Shown one piece after another: positions 49,576-57,954 of a stretch of 64,000 nucleotides of DNA (position 1 is its first letter; every line of letters begins with the position of its first letter). Both the position numbers and the translations under genes were made by a program. Location of the stretch: assembly GCF_022414595.1 (NCBI RefSeq), contig NZ_JADWYO010000003.1, forward strand, positions 1 to 64,000, in the 5' to 3' direction. Source of the DNA: Streptomyces sp. MUM 203J (GTDB lineage: Bacteria > Actinomycetota > Actinomycetes > Streptomycetales > Streptomycetaceae). Under the pieces are notes generated by a model. That model made no database searches and was not told where the DNA came from. It saw nothing but the letters and a program-made list of their open reading frames with translations.

Positions 49576-50838
49576 TCATGCCTCGTCGTGCGGGTCCAGC
49601 GGTGCGCAGGTCAGCCGGAAACCGTCGGCGGCGGCCCTGACGGCCTGCTCCACGGCGGCGGTGGACGGGCCGCGGAACCGGAACCGGGTGCCCACGTGCT
49701 CGTAGCCGCCGGCCTGCGGCACCTTCTCGCCCACGGGGACGTGCAGGACCGCGTACGGCGCCAGACCCTCGGGCGGTGGCACCGTCCACCCGGCGCTCTC
49801 CACCAGGCAGGGAGCGGGCAGCGGCAGTGGCAGCAGCAGATAGCCGCCGACCTCGCCGGTCTTCGGCGCGGGCAGCACCGGCGCGCGGCCGAGCTGGATG
49901 TCGGCCGCCGCCGCCATGAGGTCGACGCCGTGCACATCGCGCCAGGTGAAGGGGATCTCCCCGCCGCCCACCCGGGCTCCGCACTCCAGGAAGACCAGGG
50001 AGGGACCACCGTCCGGGCCGTCGGTGACGAAGGCCTCCAGGTGGAACACCCACGGGCGCCTGCCGCCCAGCGCGGGCCCGACGGCGGTCGCGAACCTCTC
50101 CACGGCCGCCAGCAACGCGGGGTCGTCCTCCTCGACCGAGCCCAGCCAGCTGCCCTGGGTGAAGTCGGCGCAGGTGCCGCCCACATAGCGGGAGGCGGTC
50201 CAACCGCCGAGCGTGCCGCCCTCCCAGAGACCGTCGATGTGCAGGATCGGCGCGTCGACGTACGACTGGACGAGGTGCGGCTCCGCCGCCAGGTCCGCGG
50301 CCAGGGAGGGCGACCGGTCCAGGTCGGCCTCCGAGTCCAGCCGTACGACGCCACGGCTCGCCGTCCCCCGGCGCGGTTTGACGACCAGGGGCCAGCCGTG
50401 GGCGCGGCCGAACTCCCTGACCGCCTCGGGGGAGGGAGCGGGTGCGAAGCCGGGCACGGCCAGCCCGGCCGCGGCGGCGGTCCGGCACATCAGCAGCTTG
50501 TCGCGGAAGACCGCCAGCTCCTCGGGGGTCTGCCCGGGGACGCCGAACTCCTCGCGGAGCAGGGCCGCCGTGTCCAGGTCGCCCTCGTTGAGCGCGATCA
50601 GCCGCTGCGGGGCGCCGAACCGGGTGGTGAGCGAGGCGACGGCCGAGCGCACCACGGTCAGGTCCTCGGTGGAACCGACGGTGACGACGGCAGCCGCGTC
50701 CGCGGGGACGGAGGCGAGCCCCAGCTCCGTGGAGACGTAGCTGACCCGGTGGGTCCGGTGGTCGAGGTACTCGGCGTACCGGGCGTGGGTGTCCCGCCAC
50801 CGGTGCAGGACCGTCACATGCGGCAGTTCGGAGGTCAT
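49576..50838 (-). CDS. ATP-grasp ligase
   Basis: This 420-residue protein has a Rossmann-like N-terminal domain (about 1-110), ATP-grasp segments FRDKLLMCRTAAAAGLAVPGF and WPLVVKPRRGTASRGVV, and a metal-binding region FLECGARVGGGEIPFTW in which Cys-Gly replaces the usual Glu-x-Asn-Gly pattern in part. It is related to BacD/carbamoyl-phosphate-synthase-like amino acid ligases. It probably joins a carboxylate to an amine. Its ATG overlaps the M20 stop by 4 nt. Confidence 0.85.
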   Translation of the reverse strand: MTSELPHVTVLHRWRDTHARYAEYLDHRTHRVSYVSTELGLASVPADAAAVVTVGSTEDLTVVRSAVASLTTRFGAPQRLIALNEGDLDTAALLREEFGVPGQTPEELAVFRDKLLMCRTAAAAGLAVPGFAPAPSPEAVREFGRAHGWPLVVKPRRGTASRGVVRLDSEADLDRSPSLAADLAAEPHLVQSYVDAPILHIDGLWEGGTLGGWTASRYVGGTCADFTQGSWLGSVEEDDPALLAAVERFATAVGPALGGRRPWVFHLEAFVTDGPDGGPSLVFLECGARVGGGEIPFTWRDVHGVDLMAAAADIQLGRAPVLPAPKTGEVGGYLLLPLPLPAPCLVESAGWTVPPPEGLAPYAVLHVPVGEKVPQAGGYEHVGTRFRFRGPSTAAVEQAVRAAADGFRLTCAPLDPHDEA

Positions 50839-52142
50839 GCCGTGGCGTCCCCCGCCGTACCGGTCGCGCCCTCCGCCGCTTCGGCGGACAGCCAGGACAG
50901 GGCGGCGGCCGTCATCGACCGGATGCCCGTGTCCAGGGCGGGGCCGGCGAGCGGCGCGAACGAGGACGAGTGGTTCTGAGGGACGTCCTCGTCCAGTCGG
51001 CCGGCCGCGAACGCGGCGGTGAACACCTCCGGGTCCAGCCCGCCCCAGAACCAGTACACCGACGGCACCTGTGCGGCCGTGGCGAGGATGCCGAAGTCCT
51101 CGCTGGCGGTCGTCGGGCCCATCTCCATCACCGCGCCCTCACCGAAGGCCCGGCGGTGCGCGTCGGCCACCCGGCGCGCCGCCTCGGTGTCGTTGACCGT
51201 CATCGGCAGGTGGTACACGGAAGTGATCTCCGGGTCCGCGGTCGCGCCCGCCGCGGCCGACTCCGCCTTCGCCAGGCGCTCGATAGCCGAGACCACCTTG
51301 CGGCGTACCGGCTCGGAGCCGGTGCGGACGTTGATGCCCAGCTCCGCCGTGTCCGGGATGACCGCGGCCGTCGTGCCCGCGTGCAGCTTCCCCACGGTCA
51401 CCACGACCGGCTCCTGCGCGGAGGTCTCCCGCGAGACGACCGTCTGGAGCCGCATCACGAGAGAGGCCGCCATGACCACCGGGTCCACCGTCGCCTCGGG
51501 CTTGGAGCCGTGCCCGCCCCGGCCGAAGAGCCGCACGGTGATGGAGTCGGTGGCGCCCATCACCGTGCCCGGGCAGGTGGCGATCAGCCCCACCGGGCCG
51601 GGCCCCACGTGCTGCCCCAGCAGCACGTCCGGGCGCGGGAACCGCTCGAAGAGGCCGTCGTCGACCATGGCCCGGGCCCCGTAGCCGCTCTCCTCCCCCG
51701 GCTGGAAGACGGCGACCACCGTGCCGCGCCAGGCGTCGGTGCGCGCGGCGAACAGCGCACACGCGCCGAGCAGCGCCGCCACGTGCAGATCGTGGCCGCA
51801 GGCGTGCATCACCGGCACCTCGGCGCCCGCGTCGTCGGTGGCGGTCACCTCACTCGCGTACGGCAGGCCCGTGGCCTCCTTCACCGGCAGGGCGTCCATG
51901 TCGGCGCGCAGCATCACCACGGGGCCGTCGCCGTTGCGCAGTACACCGACCACGCCGGTCCGCCCGACCCCGGTCGTGACCTCCCAGCCGCCCTGCGCGG
52001 CGAGCCGCTCCGCCACCAGCGCCGCAGTCCGCTTCTCCTGGAAGGCGAGTTCGGGATGGGCGTGCAGGTCGCGGTAGTCGGCCTCCAGCCCCGGCAGCAG
52101 CGAGCCGAGGTCATCGAACAGCGGCGTTGGCATCGACGTCAT
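50835..52142 (-). CDS. M20-family amidohydrolase
   Basis: This 435-residue metallohydrolase is of the hippurate hydrolase/aminoacylase type: DLHAHPELAFQE, VVMLRADMDALPVKE, MHACGHDLHVAALLGA (metal His and Asp), FQPGEESGYGARAMVDDGLF (catalytic Glu-Glu) and the dimerisation-domain GRGGHGSKPE. It cleaves N-acyl or amide bonds and might trim or release an intermediate. The ATG at 52142 has GGAG upstream and lies 32 nt inside the upstream transporter gene. Confidence 0.92.
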   Translation of the reverse strand: MTSMPTPLFDDLGSLLPGLEADYRDLHAHPELAFQEKRTAALVAERLAAQGGWEVTTGVGRTGVVGVLRNGDGPVVMLRADMDALPVKEATGLPYASEVTATDDAGAEVPVMHACGHDLHVAALLGACALFAARTDAWRGTVVAVFQPGEESGYGARAMVDDGLFERFPRPDVLLGQHVGPGPVGLIATCPGTVMGATDSITVRLFGRGGHGSKPEATVDPVVMAASLVMRLQTVVSRETSAQEPVVVTVGKLHAGTTAAVIPDTAELGINVRTGSEPVRRKVVSAIERLAKAESAAAGATADPEITSVYHLPMTVNDTEAARRVADAHRRAFGEGAVMEMGPTTASEDFGILATAAQVPSVYWFWGGLDPEVFTAAFAAGRLDEDVPQNHSSSFAPLAGPALDTGIRSMTAAALSWLSAEAAEGATGTAGDATA

Positions 52143-53466
52143 GGTGTTCTTCTCCAGGGTGAGGGGTTACGGGAACGGGGTGCTCGTCCACACCCCACGA
52201 GGCGAGCAGCGCCCCGGCACAGGCCAGCGCCGGCCACCAGGGGACCCAGTGACCGTGGCCGGCCGAACGCAGCAGCTCCGCGAGCATGGGGAAGGTCCCG
52301 CCGAACAGGCTGATCGCGAGGGCGGCGGGCAGCCCCACCGCGACGGCCCGTACCGCGGGCGGGAAGAGCCGCCCGGCGAAGACGTTGCTCACCGCCAGCG
52401 GCAGGCCCAGCAGGAACAGCAGGGCCACCGTCACCAGGACCACCGGCACCCGGCCGGCCGCCATCCCGTACAGCAGCGGCAGGGAGCCGAACGCCAGGCC
52501 GGCGAAACCGGTACGCAGCACCGGCAGCGCCCCGAAGCGGTCGGCCGCTCTGCCCGCCGCGAGCATCCCGACGAGCAGCGCCACCATCCCGGACAACAGC
52601 GCCCCGGACGCCTCCGCCTTGGAGGCTGCTCCCGTTCCCTCGGCGTAGGCCGGGAAGTCGACGGTGACGAAGTAGAAGACGGTGGTCGCGCCCGAGGTGA
52701 TCGCGAACACCACGGTGAGGCGGCCCAGATGAGCCCGCAGCACAGGCCACGGGCGTGGCGCCGTTCCCCCGGCCTTCCGGCTGGAGGCGGTGAACACCTC
52801 GCTCTCGGCCGCACCGCGCCGGATCCACAGCGCCGTCAGTCCCAGCAGCGCCCCGAAGACGAACGCCCACCGCCAGGCGCCGCCTTCCACGCCCGCCTCA
52901 CCGAACACGCCCAGCAGCACGGTGAGGACCACGAAGGACAGGGCGCTGCCCAGTACCACGCCGCCGTAGGAGACCGCGCTGTAGAAGTAGCGGCGGCTCT
53001 CCGGGGCGGTCTCGGTCACGTAGGCGGCGGCCGTGGGATTCTCCGCCCCCACCGAGAGGCCCTGCACCAGACGGGCGGCGACCACGAGCAGCGGGGCGGC
53101 CAGACCGATCGTGGCGTAGCCGGGCACCACCGCCACCAGCAGTGAACCGGCCGCGATGAGCCCGACGGTCAGGGTCAGCCCGTACCGGCGGCCCCGGGTG
53201 TCGGTGAGCCTGCCGATCAGCACGCTGCCGAGCGGACGCACCAGGAAGCCGAGCGCGAACCCCAGGTAGGCGGCGATCAGTTTCGCGGTGGGGGAGGAGC
53301 CGGGGAACAGCTGCTCCGCGAAGTACGGGGCGAGGATGCCGTAGACGGTCCAGTCGTACGCCTCCACGACCGACCCGACACTCGCCGCGGCAAGCTCCCG
53401 CCGCGAATGCCGCGCCGGCTCCGCGCCCGTGTCCGTGCCGGCGGCACGGGGTTCGGTGGCGGTCAT
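52111..53466 (-). CDS. MHS-type MFS transporter
   Basis: This 451-residue protein has twelve transmembrane helices and metabolite:H+ symporter (KgtP/ProP-like) features: SVVEAYDWTVYGILAPYF in helix 1, RPLGSVLIGRLTDTRGRRYG between helices 2 and 3, and RLVQGLSVGAENPTAAAYV. Relatives import dicarboxylates, betaines or amino acids, so this is a likely uptake system for a precursor. It is the second transporter in the cluster. The ATG at 53466 overlaps the upstream gene by 4 nt. Confidence 0.88.
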   Translation of the reverse strand: MTATEPRAAGTDTGAEPARHSRRELAAASVGSVVEAYDWTVYGILAPYFAEQLFPGSSPTAKLIAAYLGFALGFLVRPLGSVLIGRLTDTRGRRYGLTLTVGLIAAGSLLVAVVPGYATIGLAAPLLVVAARLVQGLSVGAENPTAAAYVTETAPESRRYFYSAVSYGGVVLGSALSFVVLTVLLGVFGEAGVEGGAWRWAFVFGALLGLTALWIRRGAAESEVFTASSRKAGGTAPRPWPVLRAHLGRLTVVFAITSGATTVFYFVTVDFPAYAEGTGAASKAEASGALLSGMVALLVGMLAAGRAADRFGALPVLRTGFAGLAFGSLPLLYGMAAGRVPVVLVTVALLFLLGLPLAVSNVFAGRLFPPAVRAVAVGLPAALAISLFGGTFPMLAELLRSAGHGHWVPWWPALACAGALLASWGVDEHPVPVTPHPGEEHHDVDANAAVR

Positions 53467-54152
53467 CCGGTCACCCCGTACACCCGCAGCAGCTGTCCGT
53501 CGGAGGACGGCACCGCATGCAGGCGGGTCCCCGTGGCGGGCAGGGCGTCCAGGGCGGTGAGGCCGGTCAGTTCGGGTAGTCCGGCCTTCGACAGAGCCTC
53601 GGCCGCCGGACCGGAGGACCGGGTGCCGTCCGTGGCCAGCAGGGCCGCGCCCCGGTCCGCCAGGAGGGCGACCGCGTCTTCGGTGAGGCAGCCACTTCCG
53701 GGGCGGCCGGTGTGGACCACCACGGCGTGGCCGCTCAGGTCGAACGGGGCGAGTGCCAGGCGGTCGGCCACCGGCTCGGCGGAACCGAGCAGGCGGACGA
53801 GGGCGACGGGCAGGCCGACCAGCGCGGACAGGGCCGGGGGCGCCGCGCCCGGCCAGGCCGCACGGGTCGCCGGGCCGGTCAGGTCGACCGTGCACGGGCC
53901 GGAGCCGCCCGTTCCCGTGTTCCTCGACCCCTTGTGCGGTTCCCGGATCAGCTCCTTGCGCGTGACGGACGTGCTCCCGGCCATCAGCAGACCCAGGTGG
54001 CGCACGAGCAGTTCACCCAGCTCGGCGTCATCGATGTGGTCACCGGGGATGTCCAGGCGGAAGCCCTCCGTGCTGAGCGAACCGCCGTTGGCGAACTCCA
54101 CCCGCGCGTCGAAGTCGACCCGCCACTGGGCCGGTTCCTGACCCGTCGTCAT
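53463..54152 (-). CDS. Cyclase/formamidase-like protein, divergent
   Basis: This 229-residue protein has two parts. The N-terminal part (about 1-75) reads DFDARVEFANGGSLSTEGFR...LVRHLGLLMAG and ends REPHKGSRN, like a small β-rich module I recall next to actinobacterial cyclase-family genes. The C-terminal part (about 85-229) has VVVHTGRPG, DAVALLADRGAALLATDG and a short final β segment like the latter half of kynurenine formamidase-type cyclases, but the metal motif HxGTHxDxP is absent. It may be a non-catalytic or re-purposed member. GAGGACGAG precedes the ATG. Confidence 0.5.
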   Translation of the reverse strand: MTTGQEPAQWRVDFDARVEFANGGSLSTEGFRLDIPGDHIDDAELGELLVRHLGLLMAGSTSVTRKELIREPHKGSRNTGTGGSGPCTVDLTGPATRAAWPGAAPPALSALVGLPVALVRLLGSAEPVADRLALAPFDLSGHAVVVHTGRPGSGCLTEDAVALLADRGAALLATDGTRSSGPAAEALSKAGLPELTGLTALDALPATGTRLHAVPSSDGQLLRVYGVTG

Positions 54153-54185
54153 CTCTCGTCCTCATGTGTCTGTGTCGCGCGCCGG

Positions 54186-55538
54186 TCACGCGCAGTCGGA
54201 CAGGGCCTTCTCCAGGGCGGTGGCCACGTCCCGCAGCTCGTCCTCGGAGACGACCAGGGGCGGCAGCAGCCGCAGTACCGCACCGTGCCGCCCACCGGAC
54301 TCCAGCAGCAGCCCGTGGTCCAGACAGGCCCGCTTGATCCGCCGGGCCCGGTCGCCGTCGGCGGGCCTCGCCCCCAGGGAGTCCGCGGGCGCGTCCGGGT
54401 CGACGATCTCGATGCCCCACATCAGGCCGCGTCCGCGGACCTGACCGATCTCCGGGCGGCGCGCCGCCAGCTCGCCCAGCAGGCCGCCGAGCAGCCGGCC
54501 CTTGGCGGCGGCCTTCTCGACCAGGCCCTCGGAGTCCATGACGCCGAGCCCGGCCGCGCCCGCGACCAGGGCGATCTGGTTGCCGCGGAAGGTGCCCGCG
54601 TGGGCGCCCGGCCGCCAGGCGTCGTACCGCGAGTGGTACAGGAGCAGCGACAGGGGGAATCCGCCGCCGACGGCCTTGGAGACCAGGACCGCGTCGGGCT
54701 CGATACCGGCCTCCTCGAAGGCCCACATGGTCCCGGTGCGGCCGAACCCGGCCTGGATCTCGTCGAGCACCAGGGGGATGTCCAGACGCGCGGTGATCTC
54801 CCGCAGCCCGCGCAGCCAGCGCGCCGGTGCCGGGATCACCCCGCCCTCGCCCTGCACGGCCTCCACGAAGACGGCCGCCGGCCGGGTGATGCCGCTCTCC
54901 GGGTCGGTGAGCAGGCGTTCCAGGTAGGCCAGACCGACGTCCACACCCTGCTCCCCGCCGAGTCCGAACGGGCAGCGGTAGTCGTAGGGGTACGGCAGGT
55001 GGTGCACGTCCGGCATGAGCGACGGCACCGGTTCCTTGGCGCTCAGATTGCCCGTCAGGGCCAGGGCTCCCGAGGTCATCCCGTGGTAGGCGCCGTGGAA
55101 GGAGAGGACCGTGCGGCGGCCGGTCGCGGTCTTGAACAGCTTCACCGCGGCCTCGGTGGCGTCCGCGCCCGCCGGGCCGCAGAACTGCGTCCTGAAGGTG
55201 TCCGCCATCGTGCCGGGCAGGTGCCGGTAGAGCGCCGAGAGGAACCCGTACTTCGCGGGCGTGGTCAGGTCCAGCGCCTGCTGTACCTGGCCGGACTCCA
55301 GATACGCGCGCACCCGTCGGAGCACTTCGGGGTGGTTGTGGCCGAGAGCCAGGGTGCCCGCCGCAGCCAGGCAGTCCAGGTACCAGCGTCCGTGGCCGTC
55401 GCGGACGCGGGCGCCCCGTCCCTCCTCCAGGACCTGCCCGAAGGCGGTCGCGTAGGTCCGGGCACCGGATTCGCGGTCCCGGACGTACGCGTACATCTCA
55501 TCCGCTGTGGGCGCGGCGTTCACGAGAGGGGTGGTCAC
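54186..55538 (-). CDS. Class III aminotransferase (diaminobutyrate transaminase-like)
   Basis: This 450-residue PLP enzyme has FCGPAGADATEAAVKLFKTATGR, FHGAYHGMTSGALALTGN, AVFVEAVQGEGGVIPAP, LVLDEIQAGFGRTGTMWAFE and the PLP lysine in VLVSKAVGGGFPLSLLLY. These features fit L-2,4-diaminobutyrate:2-oxoglutarate 4-aminotransferases of the EctB/Dat/RhbA group, suggesting that 2,4-diaminobutyrate or a similar ω-amine is a building block. The GTG at 55538 lies 4 nt after the hypF stop. Related ornithine- or lysine-specific activity is possible. Confidence 0.85.
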   Translation of the reverse strand: MTTPLVNAAPTADEMYAYVRDRESGARTYATAFGQVLEEGRGARVRDGHGRWYLDCLAAAGTLALGHNHPEVLRRVRAYLESGQVQQALDLTTPAKYGFLSALYRHLPGTMADTFRTQFCGPAGADATEAAVKLFKTATGRRTVLSFHGAYHGMTSGALALTGNLSAKEPVPSLMPDVHHLPYPYDYRCPFGLGGEQGVDVGLAYLERLLTDPESGITRPAAVFVEAVQGEGGVIPAPARWLRGLREITARLDIPLVLDEIQAGFGRTGTMWAFEEAGIEPDAVLVSKAVGGGFPLSLLLYHSRYDAWRPGAHAGTFRGNQIALVAGAAGLGVMDSEGLVEKAAAKGRLLGGLLGELAARRPEIGQVRGRGLMWGIEIVDPDAPADSLGARPADGDRARRIKRACLDHGLLLESGGRHGAVLRLLPPLVVSEDELRDVATALEKALSDCA

Positions 55539-55542
55539 GTCA

Positions 55543-57924
55543 TCACTTCCCGGAAGGGGTACGGGCGTCCGCGACCATCACCTGACCGAGGGCGATGCCC
55601 CCGTCGTTGGTCGGGACCTGCCGGTGGACGTAGGTGTCGAAACCGTCGGCGGTCAGCCCGGTCAGACAGTTGAGCAGCAGGAACTCGTTGAGGAACACGC
55701 CGCCGGAGAGCACCACCTGGTTCACCCCGGTCCGCTCGCGGACCGCCGCGCAGTGTTCGCGGACCATGTCCACCACGGCGGTGTGGAAGCGCCGGCTGAC
55801 CGTCGTGACCGGCACGCCCGCGGCGAGGTCCGCGGCCATGGCCCGGATCACCGGCCGCGGGTCCGCCTCGGTCATCCCGTCGGGCGCGTCCGTGGGACCG
55901 GCGGCGTCCGCCGCCTGGAGGACGCGGCTCGCGAAGCGGTACGCCGGGTCCTGAGCCGGGTCCCGTTCCAGCAGGCCCTCCAGCTCGATCGGGCCCTGGG
56001 CCTCGTACTCGGCAGTCGAGCACACGCCGGCCAGCGCGGCGGCGCCGTCGAACAGCCGGCCCATGCTGGAGGTGAGCGGGGAGTTGACCGACCGCTCGGC
56101 CATCGTGGCGTACACATGCCGCCGCTGCTCGTCGAGTGCGGTGAGAGCGGGGAAGGCCGCCACGGCCTGTTCCCGGTCGCCGTCGAAGGCGTCCAGGGCC
56201 AGGGCGTAGCCCGTACGAAGGGGTTCGCGCACGGCCTGGTCGCCGCCGATCAGCGGCAGTCGGCGCAGCCGGGCCACGCGCCGGTAGGAGGCGAAGTCCC
56301 CGAGCAGGAACTCCCCGCCCCACACGGTGCCGTCCTCACCGAAGCCGAAGCCGTCGAAGACCACGCCGAGTGTGGTGCCGGTGACCTGGTTCTCGGCCAT
56401 GCAGGAGGCCATGTGGGCGTGGTGGTGCTGCACCTCGACGGTCAGACCTTCGCCGTCCTCCGTGACCGCCGCCCGGGTGGAGCGGAACTGCGGGTGCAGG
56501 TCGTGGGCGGTGATCCGGGGAGTGAGGGAGTAGAGCCGGGCGAGGTGGCGGGCGGTGCGGCGGTGCGAGGCGAAGGTCTCGTCGTTCTTCAGGTCGCCGA
56601 TGTGCTGGCTGAGGAAGACCTGGGAGCCGTTGGTCAGCGCCACCGTCGTCTTCAGCTCCGCGCCGAGGGCGACGACGGGCGCCACCTCCCGGCCCACCTG
56701 CACCGGGTACGGGGCGTAACCGCGGGCCCGGCGGACGAACTGGAGCAGTGGCCGGTCGAGTCGCTCGTGGACGGAGAGGCGCACCACCGAGTCGTCCACC
56801 CGGATCTCGATGTCCCGGTCGTGGTAGAGGATGACGTCAGCGATGCCGAAGAGCTGCGCCAGCGCCTCCTCGTTGCGGTAGGCGATCGGATAGCCGGAGA
56901 TGTTGCCGCTGGTCATCACCAGCGTCTCCAGGCCGGGTTCGTCGAGCAGCAGGTGGTGGTGCGGCGCCGACGGCAGCATGATCCCCAGGTTGGGGTTGCG
57001 GGGTGCCACGGACTCCGGGAGGGCGCCGGGCCGCTTGCGGGCGAGCAGGATCGGCCGGGCCGGTGAACGCAGGACGTCGATCTCGTCCTCCGACAGCACC
57101 GTGAGGCGCTGCGCGGTGGCCAGGTCCCGGACCATCACCGCGAAGGGCTTGGAGTCGCGGCGCTTGCGGCGCCGCAGCAGGGACACGGCCTCCTCCCGGC
57201 CGGCGTCCACCGCGAGATGGAAGCCGCCGACGCTCTTGATCGCCGCGATCCCTCCGTTCGCGAGGACCTCGGCGGCCCGCCGCAGAGCCGTGTCGCCCTC
57301 GACGGTCGTTCCCCCGCGGTCGGTGAGCAGCAGCCGGGGTCCGCAGTCGGGGCAGGCGTTCGGCTGTGCGTGGTAGCGCCGGTCCAGCGGGTCCTCGTAC
57401 TCGGCCTTGCAGGCGGCGCACATGGTGAAGGTGGCCATCGTGGTCATCGGCCGGTCGTAGGGCAGGTCCCTGATGATGGAGTAACGCGGTCCGCAGTTGG
57501 TGCAGTTGATGAACGGATAGCGGTGGCGGCGGTCCCCGGGGTCGCGCAGTTCGGCCTGGCAGTCGGCGCAGACGTGGGTGTCGGCGGGGATCAGCGCGGA
57601 GCGGGCCCCGGAGTGCTCACTGTGGACGATCGTGAAGGGGCCCGCGGGCACGCTGCCCGCGGGCAGCCCCTCGGTCACCTGGACCCCGTCGACCTTCGCG
57701 AGTGCCGGAGCGCGGTCCCGGAGCGCGGCCGCGAACACGGCGAGGTCGGCGGCAGGGCCGGAGACCTCCACCAGCACCCCTTCGGGGTCGTTGCGGACCC
57801 AGCCGGACAGGCCCAGCCCGTGGGCGAGCCGGTAGACGAACGGCCGGTAGCCCACACCCTGGACCACGCCGGTCACCCGCAGCCGCCACTGTCCGACGGC
57901 CTGCGGTGAACTCACGGTGCTCAT
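55543..57924 (-). CDS. hypF: HypF-type carbamoyltransferase
   Basis: This complete 793-residue HypF has an N-terminal acylphosphatase domain (VTGVVQGVGYRPFVYRLA, residues about 13-100), two zinc knuckle pairs (Cys119/122 with 141/144; Cys169/172 with 191/194), a YrdC-like domain that activates the carbamoyl group (about 205-395) and a Kae1-like domain (HHHAHMASCMAE, VVLSGGVFLNEFLLL). HypF uses carbamoyl phosphate and ATP to carbamoylate the C-terminal Cys of HypE. The ATG at 57924 has AGGAG upstream. It lies directly after hypE within a biosynthetic operon, with no hydrogenase genes in view. Confidence 0.93.
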   Translation of the reverse strand: MSTVSSPQAVGQWRLRVTGVVQGVGYRPFVYRLAHGLGLSGWVRNDPEGVLVEVSGPAADLAVFAAALRDRAPALAKVDGVQVTEGLPAGSVPAGPFTIVHSEHSGARSALIPADTHVCADCQAELRDPGDRRHRYPFINCTNCGPRYSIIRDLPYDRPMTTMATFTMCAACKAEYEDPLDRRYHAQPNACPDCGPRLLLTDRGGTTVEGDTALRRAAEVLANGGIAAIKSVGGFHLAVDAGREEAVSLLRRRKRRDSKPFAVMVRDLATAQRLTVLSEDEIDVLRSPARPILLARKRPGALPESVAPRNPNLGIMLPSAPHHHLLLDEPGLETLVMTSGNISGYPIAYRNEEALAQLFGIADVILYHDRDIEIRVDDSVVRLSVHERLDRPLLQFVRRARGYAPYPVQVGREVAPVVALGAELKTTVALTNGSQVFLSQHIGDLKNDETFASHRRTARHLARLYSLTPRITAHDLHPQFRSTRAAVTEDGEGLTVEVQHHHAHMASCMAENQVTGTTLGVVFDGFGFGEDGTVWGGEFLLGDFASYRRVARLRRLPLIGGDQAVREPLRTGYALALDAFDGDREQAVAAFPALTALDEQRRHVYATMAERSVNSPLTSSMGRLFDGAAALAGVCSTAEYEAQGPIELEGLLERDPAQDPAYRFASRVLQAADAAGPTDAPDGMTEADPRPVIRAMAADLAAGVPVTTVSRRFHTAVVDMVREHCAAVRERTGVNQVVLSGGVFLNEFLLLNCLTGLTADGFDTYVHRQVPTNDGGIALGQVMVADARTPSGK

Positions 57925-57954
57925 GGCGGTCTCCTCAACTCCTCGGCGGGTGTG

